From Nocardiopsis sp. TSRI0078 (GTDB taxonomy: Bacteria; Actinomycetota; Actinomycetes; Streptosporangiales; Streptosporangiaceae): a stretch of DNA of 64,000 nt. A program made the position numbers and the translations under genes. The notes below the pieces were generated by a model. That model did no database searches and was not told the DNA's origin. It saw only the letters and a list, made by a program, of their open reading frames with translations. Every line of letters begins with the position of its first letter. Within the stretch, counting starts at the first letter, position 1. This document shows, one piece after another, positions 35,107-44,016 of the stretch. The stretch lies in contig NZ_LWLB01000008.1 of assembly GCF_001905145.1 (NCBI RefSeq), positions 98,205 to 162,204 of the forward strand, read 5' to 3'.

Positions 35107-35565
35107 ATGACCGCACAGAACCGCCCCGCTCTCGGCCTGCCGTGGACCGCCCTGGTCGGGCTGGCCCTGCTCGCAGTACCCCGCGTGGTACTGCACGACC
35201 TCGACCTCATCCAGGAGGGCACGTTCGTCAACGCCCTGTTCGTGTTCGTCCCGCCGCTCGTGTGGGTGGCCGCGGCCGTCCTGGCGCGGGTACCGAACCC
35301 GTTCCTGACGCTGCTGGTGGTCGGCCTGTTCCACGGGGTCCTCCTCGCGCTGGGCCACCAGTTGCTGTGGAACATCTCCTGGGACGGGAACCCGCCGACG
35401 CTGGGCGGCAACCTCGGCGACCTGCCGTCCGTCGTGCACACGGTCGTCGTCCGTGGCTTCGCCGTGGTCAGCAGCCTGGTCACCGGCGCGGTCGTCGGCG
35501 CCGTCACCGGTCTCGTCGCCTGGGGGGTCGACAGGGCCGTGCGCCCCCGGTCCCGCGCGTCCTGA
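35107..35565 (+). CDS. Small integral membrane protein, function unknown
   Basis: A 152-residue protein with about four hydrophobic segments (roughly residues 12-28, 40-62, 68-90, 118-142) and a polar loop WDGNPPTLGGNLGDLPS before the last helix. I do not recognise the family. The ATG start is preceded by GGGGGC. It is convergent with the large flippase-like gene, so a shared function is not implied. Confidence 0.7.
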   Translation: MTAQNRPALGLPWTALVGLALLAVPRVVLHDLDLIQEGTFVNALFVFVPPLVWVAAAVLARVPNPFLTLLVVGLFHGVLLALGHQLLWNISWDGNPPTLGGNLGDLPSVVHTVVVRGFAVVSSLVTGAVVGAVTGLVAWGVDRAVRPRSRAS

Positions 35566-35580
35566 CGGCGGCGTACCCGC

Positions 35581-37962
35581 TCAGATGGCCTCGCGGCGCT
35601 GCAGGTAGGAGAAGGCGCCCCAGCCGGGCAGCACCGGAAGCCAGAAGGTCAGCAGCCGGAACAGCAGCACCGCGGGCAGCGCGACGGCCGCGGGGACGCC
35701 GACCACGGCGGTCATACCGCCGATCATGGCCGCCTCCACCGCTCCCAGGCCGCCCGGCGTGGGAGCCGCCGAGCCGATCGCGTTGCCCGCCAGGAAGACC
35801 ACCGCGACCGCCACCAGGCTCACCCGGGTCCCCGGGTCGGCGAAAGCCAGCACCGAGAAGTGCAGGCACAGCACGAACGCCACGGTCAGCAGCAGCGTCC
35901 CCCCGAGGCCCAGCGCCAGGCTGGACGGGCTCTGCAGCATGTCCAGCAGCCGGGGCAGCACTCCGCGCAGGTAGGGCCGGACCCGGTCGGCGACGGCCCA
36001 CCTCAGTCGGGGGACCAGCAGGGTCATGCCCACAGCGGCCGTTCCGGCGATGCTGATCACCACGACGGTCGGGGACGGCGTGAACCCCGTCCAGTACGAG
36101 GTGCCGGTGAGGTAGGCGCACACCAGCAGCAGCGGCACGTGCACCATGAATCCGACCAGCTGGGTGAGGCCCACCGCAGACAGGGCCAGCGAGGCGGGCG
36201 CCCCCGCCTTGGTGACGAACCGCGTGTTGATCGCGATCGACCCCAGCCCGGCGGGCGCGGCGATGCGCACGAACGAGCCCGCGTACTGGACCATGACGGT
36301 GCGCCACCACGGCAGCGGCACGGGAACGAAGCCGATGAGGATCATCGCGGCGGAGAGCGTGCACACCACGGACGCCACGACGGCGGCCGCCGCCCACCCG
36401 GGGTCGGCCTGGCCGATGGTGCTGAAATCCACCCCGGTGAGCTGGTACAGGAGCACCAGGCCGACGGCGGTCACGACGATCACGCTGACGATGGTGCGCG
36501 GCCGCATCCGTTCCAGGCGCGCCGGTTCGGAGGGCGCCTCCGGGGCGATGCCCACCACGCACTCGCGCAGCCGCCCGAGGAGCCCCCGGTCCCCGCGCAG
36601 GCTCGCGCGCAGCGCGTAGGGCAGGCCCGCGGGCTGCAGGAACGGCAGGACCGCGGCGGTGGCCGGAACCCCCAGCGCGCGTACCGCGGAGTCCACGGCC
36701 CGCTCCGCCCCCACCCGCATCGCCAGCAGGGTGACCATGGCGGCCTGGTCCAGCGCGGTCTGGAGCTGGGGGGCGGCCACCGCGCCCCGGTCCAGGCCGG
36801 TGAAGACCGCCCGTTCGGGGGGACGGCCCATGACGCCGACGGTGGCGCCGTTGAGGTTGCCGTGCGCCAGCCGGTACCGGTGCAGCAGTCCGAGCTCGTC
36901 CCAGCACAGGTCGAGCAGTTCATCGGTGAGCTCCTCGTCCTCCAACTCGTCCAGGGCGCGGAAGGCCGGCAGCTCACGGACCAGCAGGACGGTACCGGGG
37001 CCGAGCTCACCGACGGCCAGGACACGGGGAACGGTGACCCCGGCCTGGCGGGCGGAGAAGCTCATCAGCGCGGCGTGCTCGGCGCGGCGGCGCACGCCGT
37101 AGAGTATCCGGGGCGCCACGGGGCCGCGCAGGAAGAGCAGGTCGCGCAGGCGCCGCCAGAACCCGGTGGTGCTCTCCGAGCTGAGCACGATGAGCTCCCC
37201 CCTGCGCCCGTCGTCGAGTTCGGCCAGGTAGCGGGGGTTGCCCTCCGCGTCGTCGTCCGCGCGGACCACGTCGGTGGCGCTCACGCCGAACCGCCGCAGT
37301 TCTTCGTGCAGGCGTCCGTCGGCCCGGGGCGGCGGTCTCTCCCCGAGGGCGTAGCGGACCAGGGCCGCGCAGGTGAGGCCGACCAGGACGGTCAGGGCGA
37401 GGGCGAGGAGGCTGGCGACCCCGGCCAGGAGCGCGCAGACGGCGACGGTGGTGCTGCCGGCCCACAGAGCGGAGCGGACCCGGGGCATGCCGGCGGGCAT
37501 GGTGCGGGCGAAGGCGAGGACGGCGGCCACGTAGCCCAGGGCGGCGCTGGTGAAGACGTCGTCGGGTGCGAGCACGTCGGGGAGCCGTTCCGGGCCGATC
37601 AGGGCTATGAGGGTGGCGTTGACCAGCGAGGCGAGGGTGTAGGCGGCGATCCCGGCGGTGACCGGCCGGGCCAGCGGCCGCGGCCCCGCGGTGAGCAGGA
37701 CCCGCAGGACGACGTAGCTGACCAGGACGATGAGCAGCAGGTTGGCGCCCACGGCGGCGAGCAGGAACAGGCCGGTGGGCAGCAGCGCGCGGAGCCGGTC
37801 GGGGTCGGTGGCCTCCACGTCTCCGGTGGCGAGCTGGACGGCGGCCATGATCGCCGCCACCACGAGCAGGCCGACCGCGCCCACCAGGAGGTCCACGGGC
37901 CTGCGCGGGGCCCGCGCGGTGCGGGGGGTCTGGGAGGGAGCTTCGTCGGTTCGGGGTGTCAC
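35581..37962 (-). CDS. Large membrane protein with kinase-like middle domain and LPG-synthase-type flippase domain
   Basis: A 793-residue protein in three parts. Residues about 20-215 hold several transmembrane helices. Residues about 220-440 form a soluble lipopolysaccharide-kinase-like segment: TVLLVRELPAFRALDELEDEELTDELLDLCWDELGLLHRYRLAHGNLNGATVGVM, where HGNLN resembles the kinase HxNxxN loop. Residues about 490-785 hold the UPF0104/LPG-synthase transmembrane domain, ending NAIGSAAPTPGGLGAVEAAMIGG, the hallmark PTPGGLGxxE motif. Such domains flip or export lipid-linked molecules (MprF-like). GTG 37962 has a GGGGGA site. It may act on a polyprenyl- or phospholipid-linked substrate; whether the middle domain is catalytic is unclear. 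Confidence 0.85.
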   Translation of the reverse strand: MTPRTDEAPSQTPRTARAPRRPVDLLVGAVGLLVVAAIMAAVQLATGDVEATDPDRLRALLPTGLFLLAAVGANLLLIVLVSYVVLRVLLTAGPRPLARPVTAGIAAYTLASLVNATLIALIGPERLPDVLAPDDVFTSAALGYVAAVLAFARTMPAGMPRVRSALWAGSTTVAVCALLAGVASLLALALTVLVGLTCAALVRYALGERPPPRADGRLHEELRRFGVSATDVVRADDDAEGNPRYLAELDDGRRGELIVLSSESTTGFWRRLRDLLFLRGPVAPRILYGVRRRAEHAALMSFSARQAGVTVPRVLAVGELGPGTVLLVRELPAFRALDELEDEELTDELLDLCWDELGLLHRYRLAHGNLNGATVGVMGRPPERAVFTGLDRGAVAAPQLQTALDQAAMVTLLAMRVGAERAVDSAVRALGVPATAAVLPFLQPAGLPYALRASLRGDRGLLGRLRECVVGIAPEAPSEPARLERMRPRTIVSVIVVTAVGLVLLYQLTGVDFSTIGQADPGWAAAAVVASVVCTLSAAMILIGFVPVPLPWWRTVMVQYAGSFVRIAAPAGLGSIAINTRFVTKAGAPASLALSAVGLTQLVGFMVHVPLLLVCAYLTGTSYWTGFTPSPTVVVISIAGTAAVGMTLLVPRLRWAVADRVRPYLRGVLPRLLDMLQSPSSLALGLGGTLLLTVAFVLCLHFSVLAFADPGTRVSLVAVAVVFLAGNAIGSAAPTPGGLGAVEAAMIGGMTAVVGVPAAVALPAVLLFRLLTFWLPVLPGWGAFSYLQRREAI

Positions 37963-38122
37963 GTCCCCCAGAGTGCCCGATCGACGGGGGCCGGGGGGCC
38001 AGGGGCGGGGGCGTTTCGCGCGACCGGGACCGGCCGCACGGCACCGGGTGCGCCACCGCGCGCGGGAAACGGGCGGGTTCCGGCACGTGGCGGCGCCCAC
38101 CGCCGGGCTCTTCCTCCGGTGC

Positions 38123-38148
38123 GGGCCGGGTGGCGGGGCACCCGGCCC
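38123..38148 (-). terminator. Terminator hairpin after rpmE2
   Basis: GGGCCGGGT (38123-38131) pairs with ACCCGGCCC (38140-38148) over an 8-nt loop, 20 nt past the L31 stop on the minus strand. Confidence 0.6.
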
Positions 38149-38167
38149 CGCCGTCGGTTCCGACCGC

Positions 38168-38416
38168 TCAGCGCTTGCGCTGGTAGCGGCGCTGGAAGCG
38201 CTCCACGCGGCCCGCGGTGTCCACCACGCGGGTCTGGCCCGTGTAGAAGGGGTGGCTGGCGCTGGAGATCTCGACGTCGATCAGCGGGTAGGTGTTGCCG
38301 TCGCTCCACTCGATGGTCTTGTCGCTGGTGGCGGTGGACCTGGTGAGGATGGCGAAGTCACCCGCGCGGTCGCGGAAGACGACCGGGTGGTAGTCGGGGT
38401 GGATTCCGGGCTTCAT
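38168..38416 (-). CDS. rpmE2: 50S ribosomal protein L31, type B (zinc-independent)
   Basis: An 82-residue L31 of the B type: [44 protein letters not shown], and a basic C-terminus. It has no Cys, so it is the C-minus paralog that replaces the zinc-containing L31 when zinc is scarce, as known in Bacillus and Streptomyces. It follows rpmG by 67 nt on the same strand, and both sit downstream of a Zur-like box. Confidence 0.95.
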   Translation of the reverse strand: MKPGIHPDYHPVVFRDRAGDFAILTRSTATSDKTIEWSDGNTYPLIDVEISSASHPFYTGQTRVVDTAGRVERFQRRYQRKR

Positions 38417-38483
38417 GTGTCCCCCTGTGGAAGTCGGTCGGTGGAGGGGCCCGGTGGCGGGCCCCGCGGTCGATGAGTACCGC

Positions 38484-38648
38484 TCAGCGCTCCTCGCGGA
38501 AGTCGACGTGCCGGCGGATGCTCGGGTCGTACTTGCGCAGGGTGAGCCGGTCGGGCGTGTTGCGCCGGTTCTTGCGGGTGACGTAGGTGTGGCCGGTGCC
38601 GGCGGTCGACCTGAGCTTGATGATCGGTCGGGTCTCGTTACGTGCCAT
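38484..38648 (-). CDS. rpmG: 50S ribosomal protein L33 (zinc-independent)
   Basis: A 54-residue L33: [19 protein letters not shown], then [21 protein letters not shown] and a basic tail. It lacks the two CxxC motifs, so it is the C-minus form. ATG 38648 is preceded by GAGGAGGCATCC, an excellent ribosome site. It is the first gene after the Zur-like dyad and is probably co-transcribed with rpmE2. Confidence 0.95.
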   Translation of the reverse strand: MARNETRPIIKLRSTAGTGHTYVTRKNRRNTPDRLTLRKYDPSIRRHVDFREER

Positions 38649-38683
38649 GGATGCCTCCTCCGGGTTCCACACGTGACAAGTCG

Positions 38684-38700
38684 ATGATAACCGTTTTCAT
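38684..38700 (-). promoter_or_regulatory. Zur-like operator
   Basis: ATGATAACCGTTTTCAT is a dyad with one mismatch between its 8-nt arms about a central C. It resembles actinobacterial Zur boxes (TGAAAATCATTTTCA type). It is AT-rich against the GC-rich background and lies 36 nt before the L33 start. Zur repression of zinc-free L31/L33 paralogs is established in other actinomycetes, so the context fits. Confidence 0.75.
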
Positions 38701-38991
38701 TCCTGATCTGGCCGGTCGAAGGCCGGCGAGGGAGTGCGCCGCACCCGGGGAGGCTCCGGAGCACGGGCCCACGGCCCGCCGTACGCGCGACCACCACACC
38801 ACGTCGACCCGGGACGGTGTCGACTCGACACACCGGCGGGCGTGACGTTGGCCTGTTCACAGGCCTACCCCGTGCCCTTTCGGCCGACACCGGGAGCCGC
38901 GCGGCCGGCCCCGGGCGCGGAGCCGCCCCTCCCCTCCCCTGGCGGACTGACCGAATACGTTGCCGGTGCCTGGAGTGCTCCACCCCCGGAT

Positions 38992-39045
38992 GATCTTGTA
39001 CCTAGAGCGAGGTTGAGCGCCCAAACTCGCTATAGGTACAAGATC
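38992..39045. repeat. AT-rich 20-bp inverted repeat with 14-nt loop
   Basis: GATCTTGTACCTAGAGCGAG (38992-39011) pairs with 39026-39045 with a single mismatch. The arms are near 50% GC in a region far richer in GC. It lies in the 485-bp gap between the GNAT 3' end (39134) and the L33 promoter. A terminator for the GNAT gene, a miniature mobile element or a paired protein-binding site are all possible. A smaller dyad, GTGTCGACTCGACAC, is at 38817-38831; the rest of the gap shows nothing. Confidence 0.7.
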
Positions 39046-39133
39046 GCGGCTCATGGGGCGGGCCGGTGCACCTTCGCGGTCACCGCACTGACTCCGGGCC
39101 GCCGCCTACCTCGGTGTTCCCATGCGCGCGCCG

Positions 39134-39706
39134 TCATGGCGGGTCGCCGTGCACGGTGCGCACGGTCGCGTAGAGCAGCATGTCGCGCCGCCGGCCGCCG
39201 ATCGGCTGGTGACTGCGCAACAGTCCCTCGCGGACATAGCCCACACGCTCGGCCGTCCGCACGGACGCGGCGTTCCACGGCTCGATGTAGGCCTCGATCC
39301 GGAACAGCTCCGGTACCTTCCAGCCGAAGGCCGTCAGCGCGGACAGGGCGTCGGCCGCGACCCCGCGCCCCCGGGAGGAGGGAGCCACCGAGTACCCGAC
39401 CGTGGCCCGGCCCACGGCGAGGTTGTGCAGCCAGAGTCCGCAGGTGCCCAGCGCGGCGCCCGTGCGGGCGTCGGCGACCGTGAACGACAGGCCCGCTCCC
39501 GCCGTGTACCGGTCGTGCTGCCGGTGTACCCAGGCCAGTGCCTCGGCGGGCGAGGCGTTCGGAGTCAGGGACCCGGTCATCGGGACGTACGGGTCGGTCG
39601 ACAGCTCGCGGACCATCGGGGTGTCCGCCACACTCGGCCGGCGAAGCACGACACGGCCGTGCGCCGGCGGTGTCACCGGCCATGGCGGGAGCGCGGAGGG
39701 GGTCAC
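39134..39706 (-). CDS. GNAT-family N-acetyltransferase (RimJ/RimL-like)
   Basis: A 190-residue acetyltransferase. GRVVLRRPSVADTPMVREL opens the domain. ALGTCGLWLHNLAVGRATVGYSVAPSSRGRGVAADALSALTAFGW holds the acetyl-CoA loop (RGRGVA). IEAYIEPWNAASVRTAERVGYVREGLLR matches the RimJ/RimL C-terminal motif (N-x-x-S-x-x-x-x-E-k-x-G). The start is GTG 39706. The acceptor is unknown; RimJ/L-type enzymes act on protein N-termini, antibiotics or small amines. Confidence 0.88.
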   Translation of the reverse strand: MTPSALPPWPVTPPAHGRVVLRRPSVADTPMVRELSTDPYVPMTGSLTPNASPAEALAWVHRQHDRYTAGAGLSFTVADARTGAALGTCGLWLHNLAVGRATVGYSVAPSSRGRGVAADALSALTAFGWKVPELFRIEAYIEPWNAASVRTAERVGYVREGLLRSHQPIGGRRRDMLLYATVRTVHGDPP

Positions 39707-40227
39707 GGGCCCAGTATCGACGCCGTCCCGTCACACCGGCAACGTGCGGACGGCACGCCGCCGATGCCCCTTCGCGCGGGACACCCGGTCATGGGGCGGG
39801 GGCCGGAACCCGGGCCGCAGGGACCGTAGGGAGCCCTCAGGCGGGTCCCGGCCGGCGTCCTCCACGGAGCACGCGCATCTGAGAGCAGGTCGGACGGGGC
39901 ACCACGTCAGGCATTGCGGAACCCCCCATGGGCGGTGAATGCGGTGGTTTCCTCCGTCACGCGGGACGCGAGGAAGCAAGTTCACTCGCAGATGCCCCAT
40001 GGGATGAGAACGACGGCGAAGAATGCTCGTTCGAGCAGGAACAGCAGACCATGCGCCCCCGTGACGGCACGGAAAAGCACATGATCGACCTATGGCCGAC
40101 CACAGCATTTCCACACGGCTGAATCTGCCCTACCGTGCTCTTCCTCAGTGGTATCCCCGGGGGAGTCCTGTGGCCGTGCGTCGTTGAGGGCTGCCGCCGC
40201 ACGCACGATCACCGGGTCCTCGACGGT
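39707..40227. other. 521-bp intergenic region with an AT-richer centre
   Basis: It lies between the GNAT start (minus) and the 3' end of the FtsX-like gene (minus). The part from about 39930 to 40140 is clearly less GC-rich than the surroundings. A 64-codon open frame (39928-40122, plus) runs through it, but it has no ribosome site, no recognisable motif and mixed GC3, so I do not call it a gene. The GNAT promoter must be at the left end. Nothing else is recognisable. Confidence 0.5.
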
Positions 40228-42407
40228 TCACCACCTGCCGGGGCGCCATGTCGCGGCCGTCCGGGCCGAGGCCGTCCCCGCCGCCAGTCCGGCCGCGAGC
40301 GCTAGGGCGAGGGCGCCCAGGGTGATGGCGGCCAGGGTGTCGGGTGGGGCGGCCGGGACCTGGCGGTTCTGCTGGATGACCGTGCCCAGCGGCAGGCTCA
40401 GCGCCGCGGACAGGATCGCCGCGAGGGCCATGGGAGCGGTGAGGAAGCCCAGCGCGATACCCAGGTGCCAGCGGCTGCGGCCGGTGAGCACGCTCAACGG
40501 GGCTGTGGAGCGTGCCGCCTCCGCGATGTGCCCGCCCGCGCTGATCAGCCCGGCGGTGGCCAACAGAGCCAGGCCGTAACCGCCCAGGAGCACACCCACT
40601 GCGACAGGCGCGCGTTGGCCGGGGTCATCTCCAGTGAGGCCGGCCGGTCGACCCCGGTGGTGGGCCCCAGCACGGGGTGGAGGGTGTTGCGGACCTCGGC
40701 GAGGGTGAGGGGGTCCTCCCGGGGTGAGAGCACGGCCAGTTGTTCCACGCTTCCCTCGGCGGGTGGGGCCGGGGAGGCCTGGATCCGCACGTCGCTGCCG
40801 GCCTGCCAGTCGACGAGTGTGGTGACGCGGATGTCGCCGGTTCCCGGCTCCACCGGTGTGGGCTGTTGGGGGCAGTCCAGCTGTAGGGAACGCAGGGTGG
40901 AGCAGGGGGCCCGCAGCACGGTGGGGCCCTCTCCCTCGTCGGCGGTGTCGACGGCCATGAGGCGCGCCCGCTCGGGCAGGGCCCGGGCCGCCTCCATGAC
41001 GCGCTGGGCGGTCAGGTCGTGTGCCGACACGCTCAGGGCGCTGTCGGCCAGGCGTTCGTCGGTCTGGCGGGCCTGCACCGAGGTCAGGGTCTCCGAGGCG
41101 AGGAAGTAGTGCATGTTGACCAACGTGACCACGCCGATGACCACCGGGGCGACCAGGCGGGCCAGGACCCCGGGGCGGTGCTGGCACCAGCGGCCGGCCA
41201 CGATCCAGGTGGGGCGACCGGTGCGCAGGCCCCGATGGGCCGCCGCGGCCCCGACCCAGGCCAGCAGGGCCGCCAGCGCCGAGGGCGCGAAGGCCAACGC
41301 TCCCAGGAGCCCAGCCGCGTAGACGGGTATCGTCCAGGGGCTGCCCGGGGGGATGAGGGCGGCCGCCGAGGTAACGACGGTGAACAGCGCGAACAGGGCG
41401 ATCTTCCAGGTCGCGACGCGATCGGTGGCCGGGCGCGGCCGGGTGGTGCCGCGTTGGGCCCGGCGGGCGTGCAGGGCGGCGTAGCCCAACGCGGCCGAGA
41501 CGGCCGCGACGGCCACCGCGACCGCAAGGAACCACCACATGCGCCGGACGTCAGCCGCGCGCACGATGTAGTCGATCCCGGGCACCGTCACGTCGGCCAG
41601 CAACACGGGCACGGCCATCGCAGAGCCGAGGGCGGTACCGGCCAGGATCGCCGGCAGACAGGAGGACAGACCGGCCAGGAACTGGTGGCGGGTGCGCGCG
41701 CCCAGCGCGTTCAGCAGGGCGGCGCGCCGGTCGCGCCCGGCCGCGGCGAACCGTGCGGCCACGACGAACAACCCACCCGCGGGCAGGACCACGAACACCA
41801 GGTAGACCGCGATCATGAGATCCTGGGCCGCGGGGGTGAGGGTGATCTTCTCCCCGAAGGGGAAGATGCCCGGCGGGCCGAACCCGGCGATCGGATACAT
41901 CCATCCGTCGGGGACCGCGGCGTCCTCAGGCATCCCCACATAGGCCAGGCGCTCGGTCGGGGAGAGCAGCCCCTGCGGTCCGATGGTCCCGGCGTACTCG
42001 CCGTAGCGGTCCCGGACCCCGGGACCGGTGTCCGCCAGCGCGGGAGACAGGTACACCTGTCCCGGGCCAGGCCAGGAGTCCAGACCCGGCGGCGGGGGCG
42101 CGGCGGGGTCGATGGGGTCGAGGTAGACCACCGAGTGCTGCCACCGCCCCGCGTGGTCGGGGCTCTCCCCCCACCAGGCCGTGGCCCGCTCGGGCGAAGC
42201 AACGATGATGGGCTGGCGCATGGCGTCGCGCAGGTCGCGTCCGTCGAAGGTCGCCGCGATCACGGCCAGGCCCAGCAGCACGGCCGTGAGGGCGGCCGTG
42301 GCGATGGTGAGCACGATCTGGCGGGTGCGCTGGGACACGCCTCCGGTGCGGGTCCGCCCCAGTGTCAGCAGCTGCCCGGTCAGGCTCGGTGCGCTGTCGC
42401 GGCTCAT
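40228..42407 (-). pseudogene. FtsX-like ABC permease, interrupted by a frameshift
   Basis: Reading from ATG 42407, residues 1 to about 600 form an FtsX/MacB-like permease: first helix QIVLTIATAALTAVLLGLAVIAATF, a large extracytoplasmic domain, helices around 220-300, and a further block with FALFTVVTSAAALI. At about 40595-40597 (CCC on the plus strand) the frame breaks. The expected last helices (GVLLGGYGLALLATAGLISAGGHIAEA up to LAAGTASARTAATWRPGRW) continue in another frame to a stop at 40228. Restoring one base in the G run would give one protein of about 726 residues. It overlaps the ATPase gene by 4 nt. Sequencing error or a real mutation cannot be separated here. Confidence 0.8.
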
Positions 42408-43117
42408 CGCCCCACCTCGCTCAGGCGTCCTTCCCGCAGGTGGAACACGTGATCGCTGCGCTCGGACAGGTCCCGGTCGTGGGTGACCACCACCAGCGCG
42501 CACCCGCGCTGGGCGGGCAGGGCGAACAACAGGTCGGCGACCTTGTCGCGGTTGTCGGGGTCCAGCGCGCCGGTCGGCTCGTCCGCCAGCAGCAGCGAGG
42601 GATCGGTGATCAGTGCCCGGGCCACGGCGGTGCGCTGGTGCTCACCTCCCGAGAGTTCGCCGGTGGTCTCGGCGGCGGTGGTGACGTCCAGGTCGGCGAG
42701 CAGGGTGCGGGCCCGCTCGACGGCCTCCTCGGCGCCGAGTCCGGCGAGCAGCCCGGCCAGGGCGACGTTGTCCACCGGGGTGAGTTCGGGCAGCAGTTCA
42801 CCGTCCTGGAACACCATGCCGATGTCGCGGCTGCGTACCGCGGCCAGTTCCCTGCGGCGCATCCGGGTGATCTCGCGTCCGGCGACGCGGATGCTTCCGG
42901 ATGTGGGTGCCGACAGTCCCATGACGCAGGCCAGCAGGGTGCTTTTGCCGCTGCCGCTGGGGCCGGTGACCACGGTCGAGGTGCCGCGGCGGGCACTCAG
43001 TTCCACCTCGTCCAGCAGGAGGCGGCCTGCGACCGTGTAGCTGACCCCGCTGAGTCGCAGCGGTGGCACCTCCTCGGAGGCGCGGTGCGGGGCCGGTGCG
43101 TCGGTGCCGTGCGGCAT
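42404..43117 (-). CDS. ABC transporter ATP-binding protein (MacB/LolD-like partner of the FtsX protein)
   Basis: A 237-residue ATPase. Walker A is GPSGSGKST, the Q-loop region MVFQDGELLPELTPVDNVAL, the signature LSGGEHQR, Walker B SLLLADEPTGALD, and the H-loop VVVTHDRDLSE. The LADEPTGALD form is characteristic of the MacB/LolD/FtsE group, which power FtsX-type mechanotransmission permeases rather than classic import. ATG 43117 starts it; the TGA overlaps the permease start. Its partner permease is frameshifted, so the system may be inactive. Confidence 0.92.
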   Translation of the reverse strand: MPHGTDAPAPHRASEEVPPLRLSGVSYTVAGRLLLDEVELSARRGTSTVVTGPSGSGKSTLLACVMGLSAPTSGSIRVAGREITRMRRRELAAVRSRDIGMVFQDGELLPELTPVDNVALAGLLAGLGAEEAVERARTLLADLDVTTAAETTGELSGGEHQRTAVARALITDPSLLLADEPTGALDPDNRDKVADLLFALPAQRGCALVVVTHDRDLSERSDHVFHLREGRLSEVGR

Positions 43118-43290
43118 GTGTTCTTCTCCGAGCGGGGTCTTCTCACGAAACTGCGGACGAGGCGCTGGGGCGGCGCGTCCCTCAAGGGCCGAAGGCGGCT
43201 TCGCGTGCGGCCGAACCACCGGACAGGCGCCGGGCGCCACCGAACCGGGCACCCTGGGCCCGGACCACCGAGGTCGCGGGCCCAGCGGAC

Positions 43291-44016
43291 TCACCCCTGT
43301 GAGGGGGATCCGTCGCGGACCGGGCGCCAGTACTGGCGCCCGCCCTCCTCCCGTACGACGACACCCAGGCGTGCGAGCTCCGCGCGCAGTTCAGCGCTGT
43401 CGTCGGCGTCCTTGTCCCGCAGCGCGGCCTGACGGGCCCGCAGGACGGCCTGGGCGTGCTGTTCCAGGCCCGGCATCCCGTCGACCCAGCGCTGGAACTC
43501 CTCCCGGTGCGGATCGCCGTCGTGCCAGGGGTAGCCGTGCGCCTCGAACGCGGCGCGGAGCCGCTTCCCGCCGTGGTCGGTCCGCTCCCGGGCGAGCTCG
43601 GCGGTGTCCGGCCCGAGGAGGACCAGCTCCCGGCCGTCCAGGAAGACCGCGCGCACCCGCGCGCGTTCGAACGTCGTGGTCCTGCCCGAGCGGGTGATGC
43701 GCACCCCGTCCTCGGCCGCCTCGACGGCCACCATGTCGTCATAGGAGGAGAGGGCGACGAAACCGCCCGCCAGGACCCCGAGGACGACCAGGACGACGGT
43801 GAGGACCGGCCCGTCCAACCGGGCCAGGAGGGCGGTCTGCTCCTCTCCGGGGACGAACGGGAGCTGGTGGACCCACGCGGGCACGTGGGCGAGCCAGCCC
43901 GGCACCCGGGACAGTGTCCAGCCGAGCCCGGCACCGAGCAGGGGGAAGAACGTCCACAGGAACACATGCGTGGTCCTGCCCTCGCGGACGACGGACGGCG
44001 GTCGGTGGGTGTTCAT
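43291..44016 (-). CDS. YqeB-like membrane protein
   Basis: A 241-residue protein with two predicted helices at about residues 17-40 and 70-92 and a long cytoplasmic domain. The segment ALSSYDDMVAVEAAEDGVRITRSGRTTTFERARVRAVFLDGRELVLLGPDTAELARE is typical of proteins annotated YqeB in actinomycetes and bacilli; function unknown. It ends ARLGVVVREEGGRQYWRPV. It is coupled to the upstream amidohydrolase by an ATGA overlap. Confidence 0.75.
   Translation of the reverse strand: MNTHRPPSVVREGRTTHVFLWTFFPLLGAGLGWTLSRVPGWLAHVPAWVHQLPFVPGEEQTALLARLDGPVLTVVLVVLGVLAGGFVALSSYDDMVAVEAAEDGVRITRSGRTTTFERARVRAVFLDGRELVLLGPDTAELARERTDHGGKRLRAAFEAHGYPWHDGDPHREEFQRWVDGMPGLEQHAQAVLRARQAALRDKDADDSAELRAELARLGVVVREEGGRQYWRPVRDGSPSQG

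Noticed and set aside
39928..40122. 64-codon open frame in the AT-richer gap between the GNAT and FtsX-like genes
   Set aside because: No ribosome site, no recognisable motif, mixed third-position bases. It could be a real small gene but nothing supports it.
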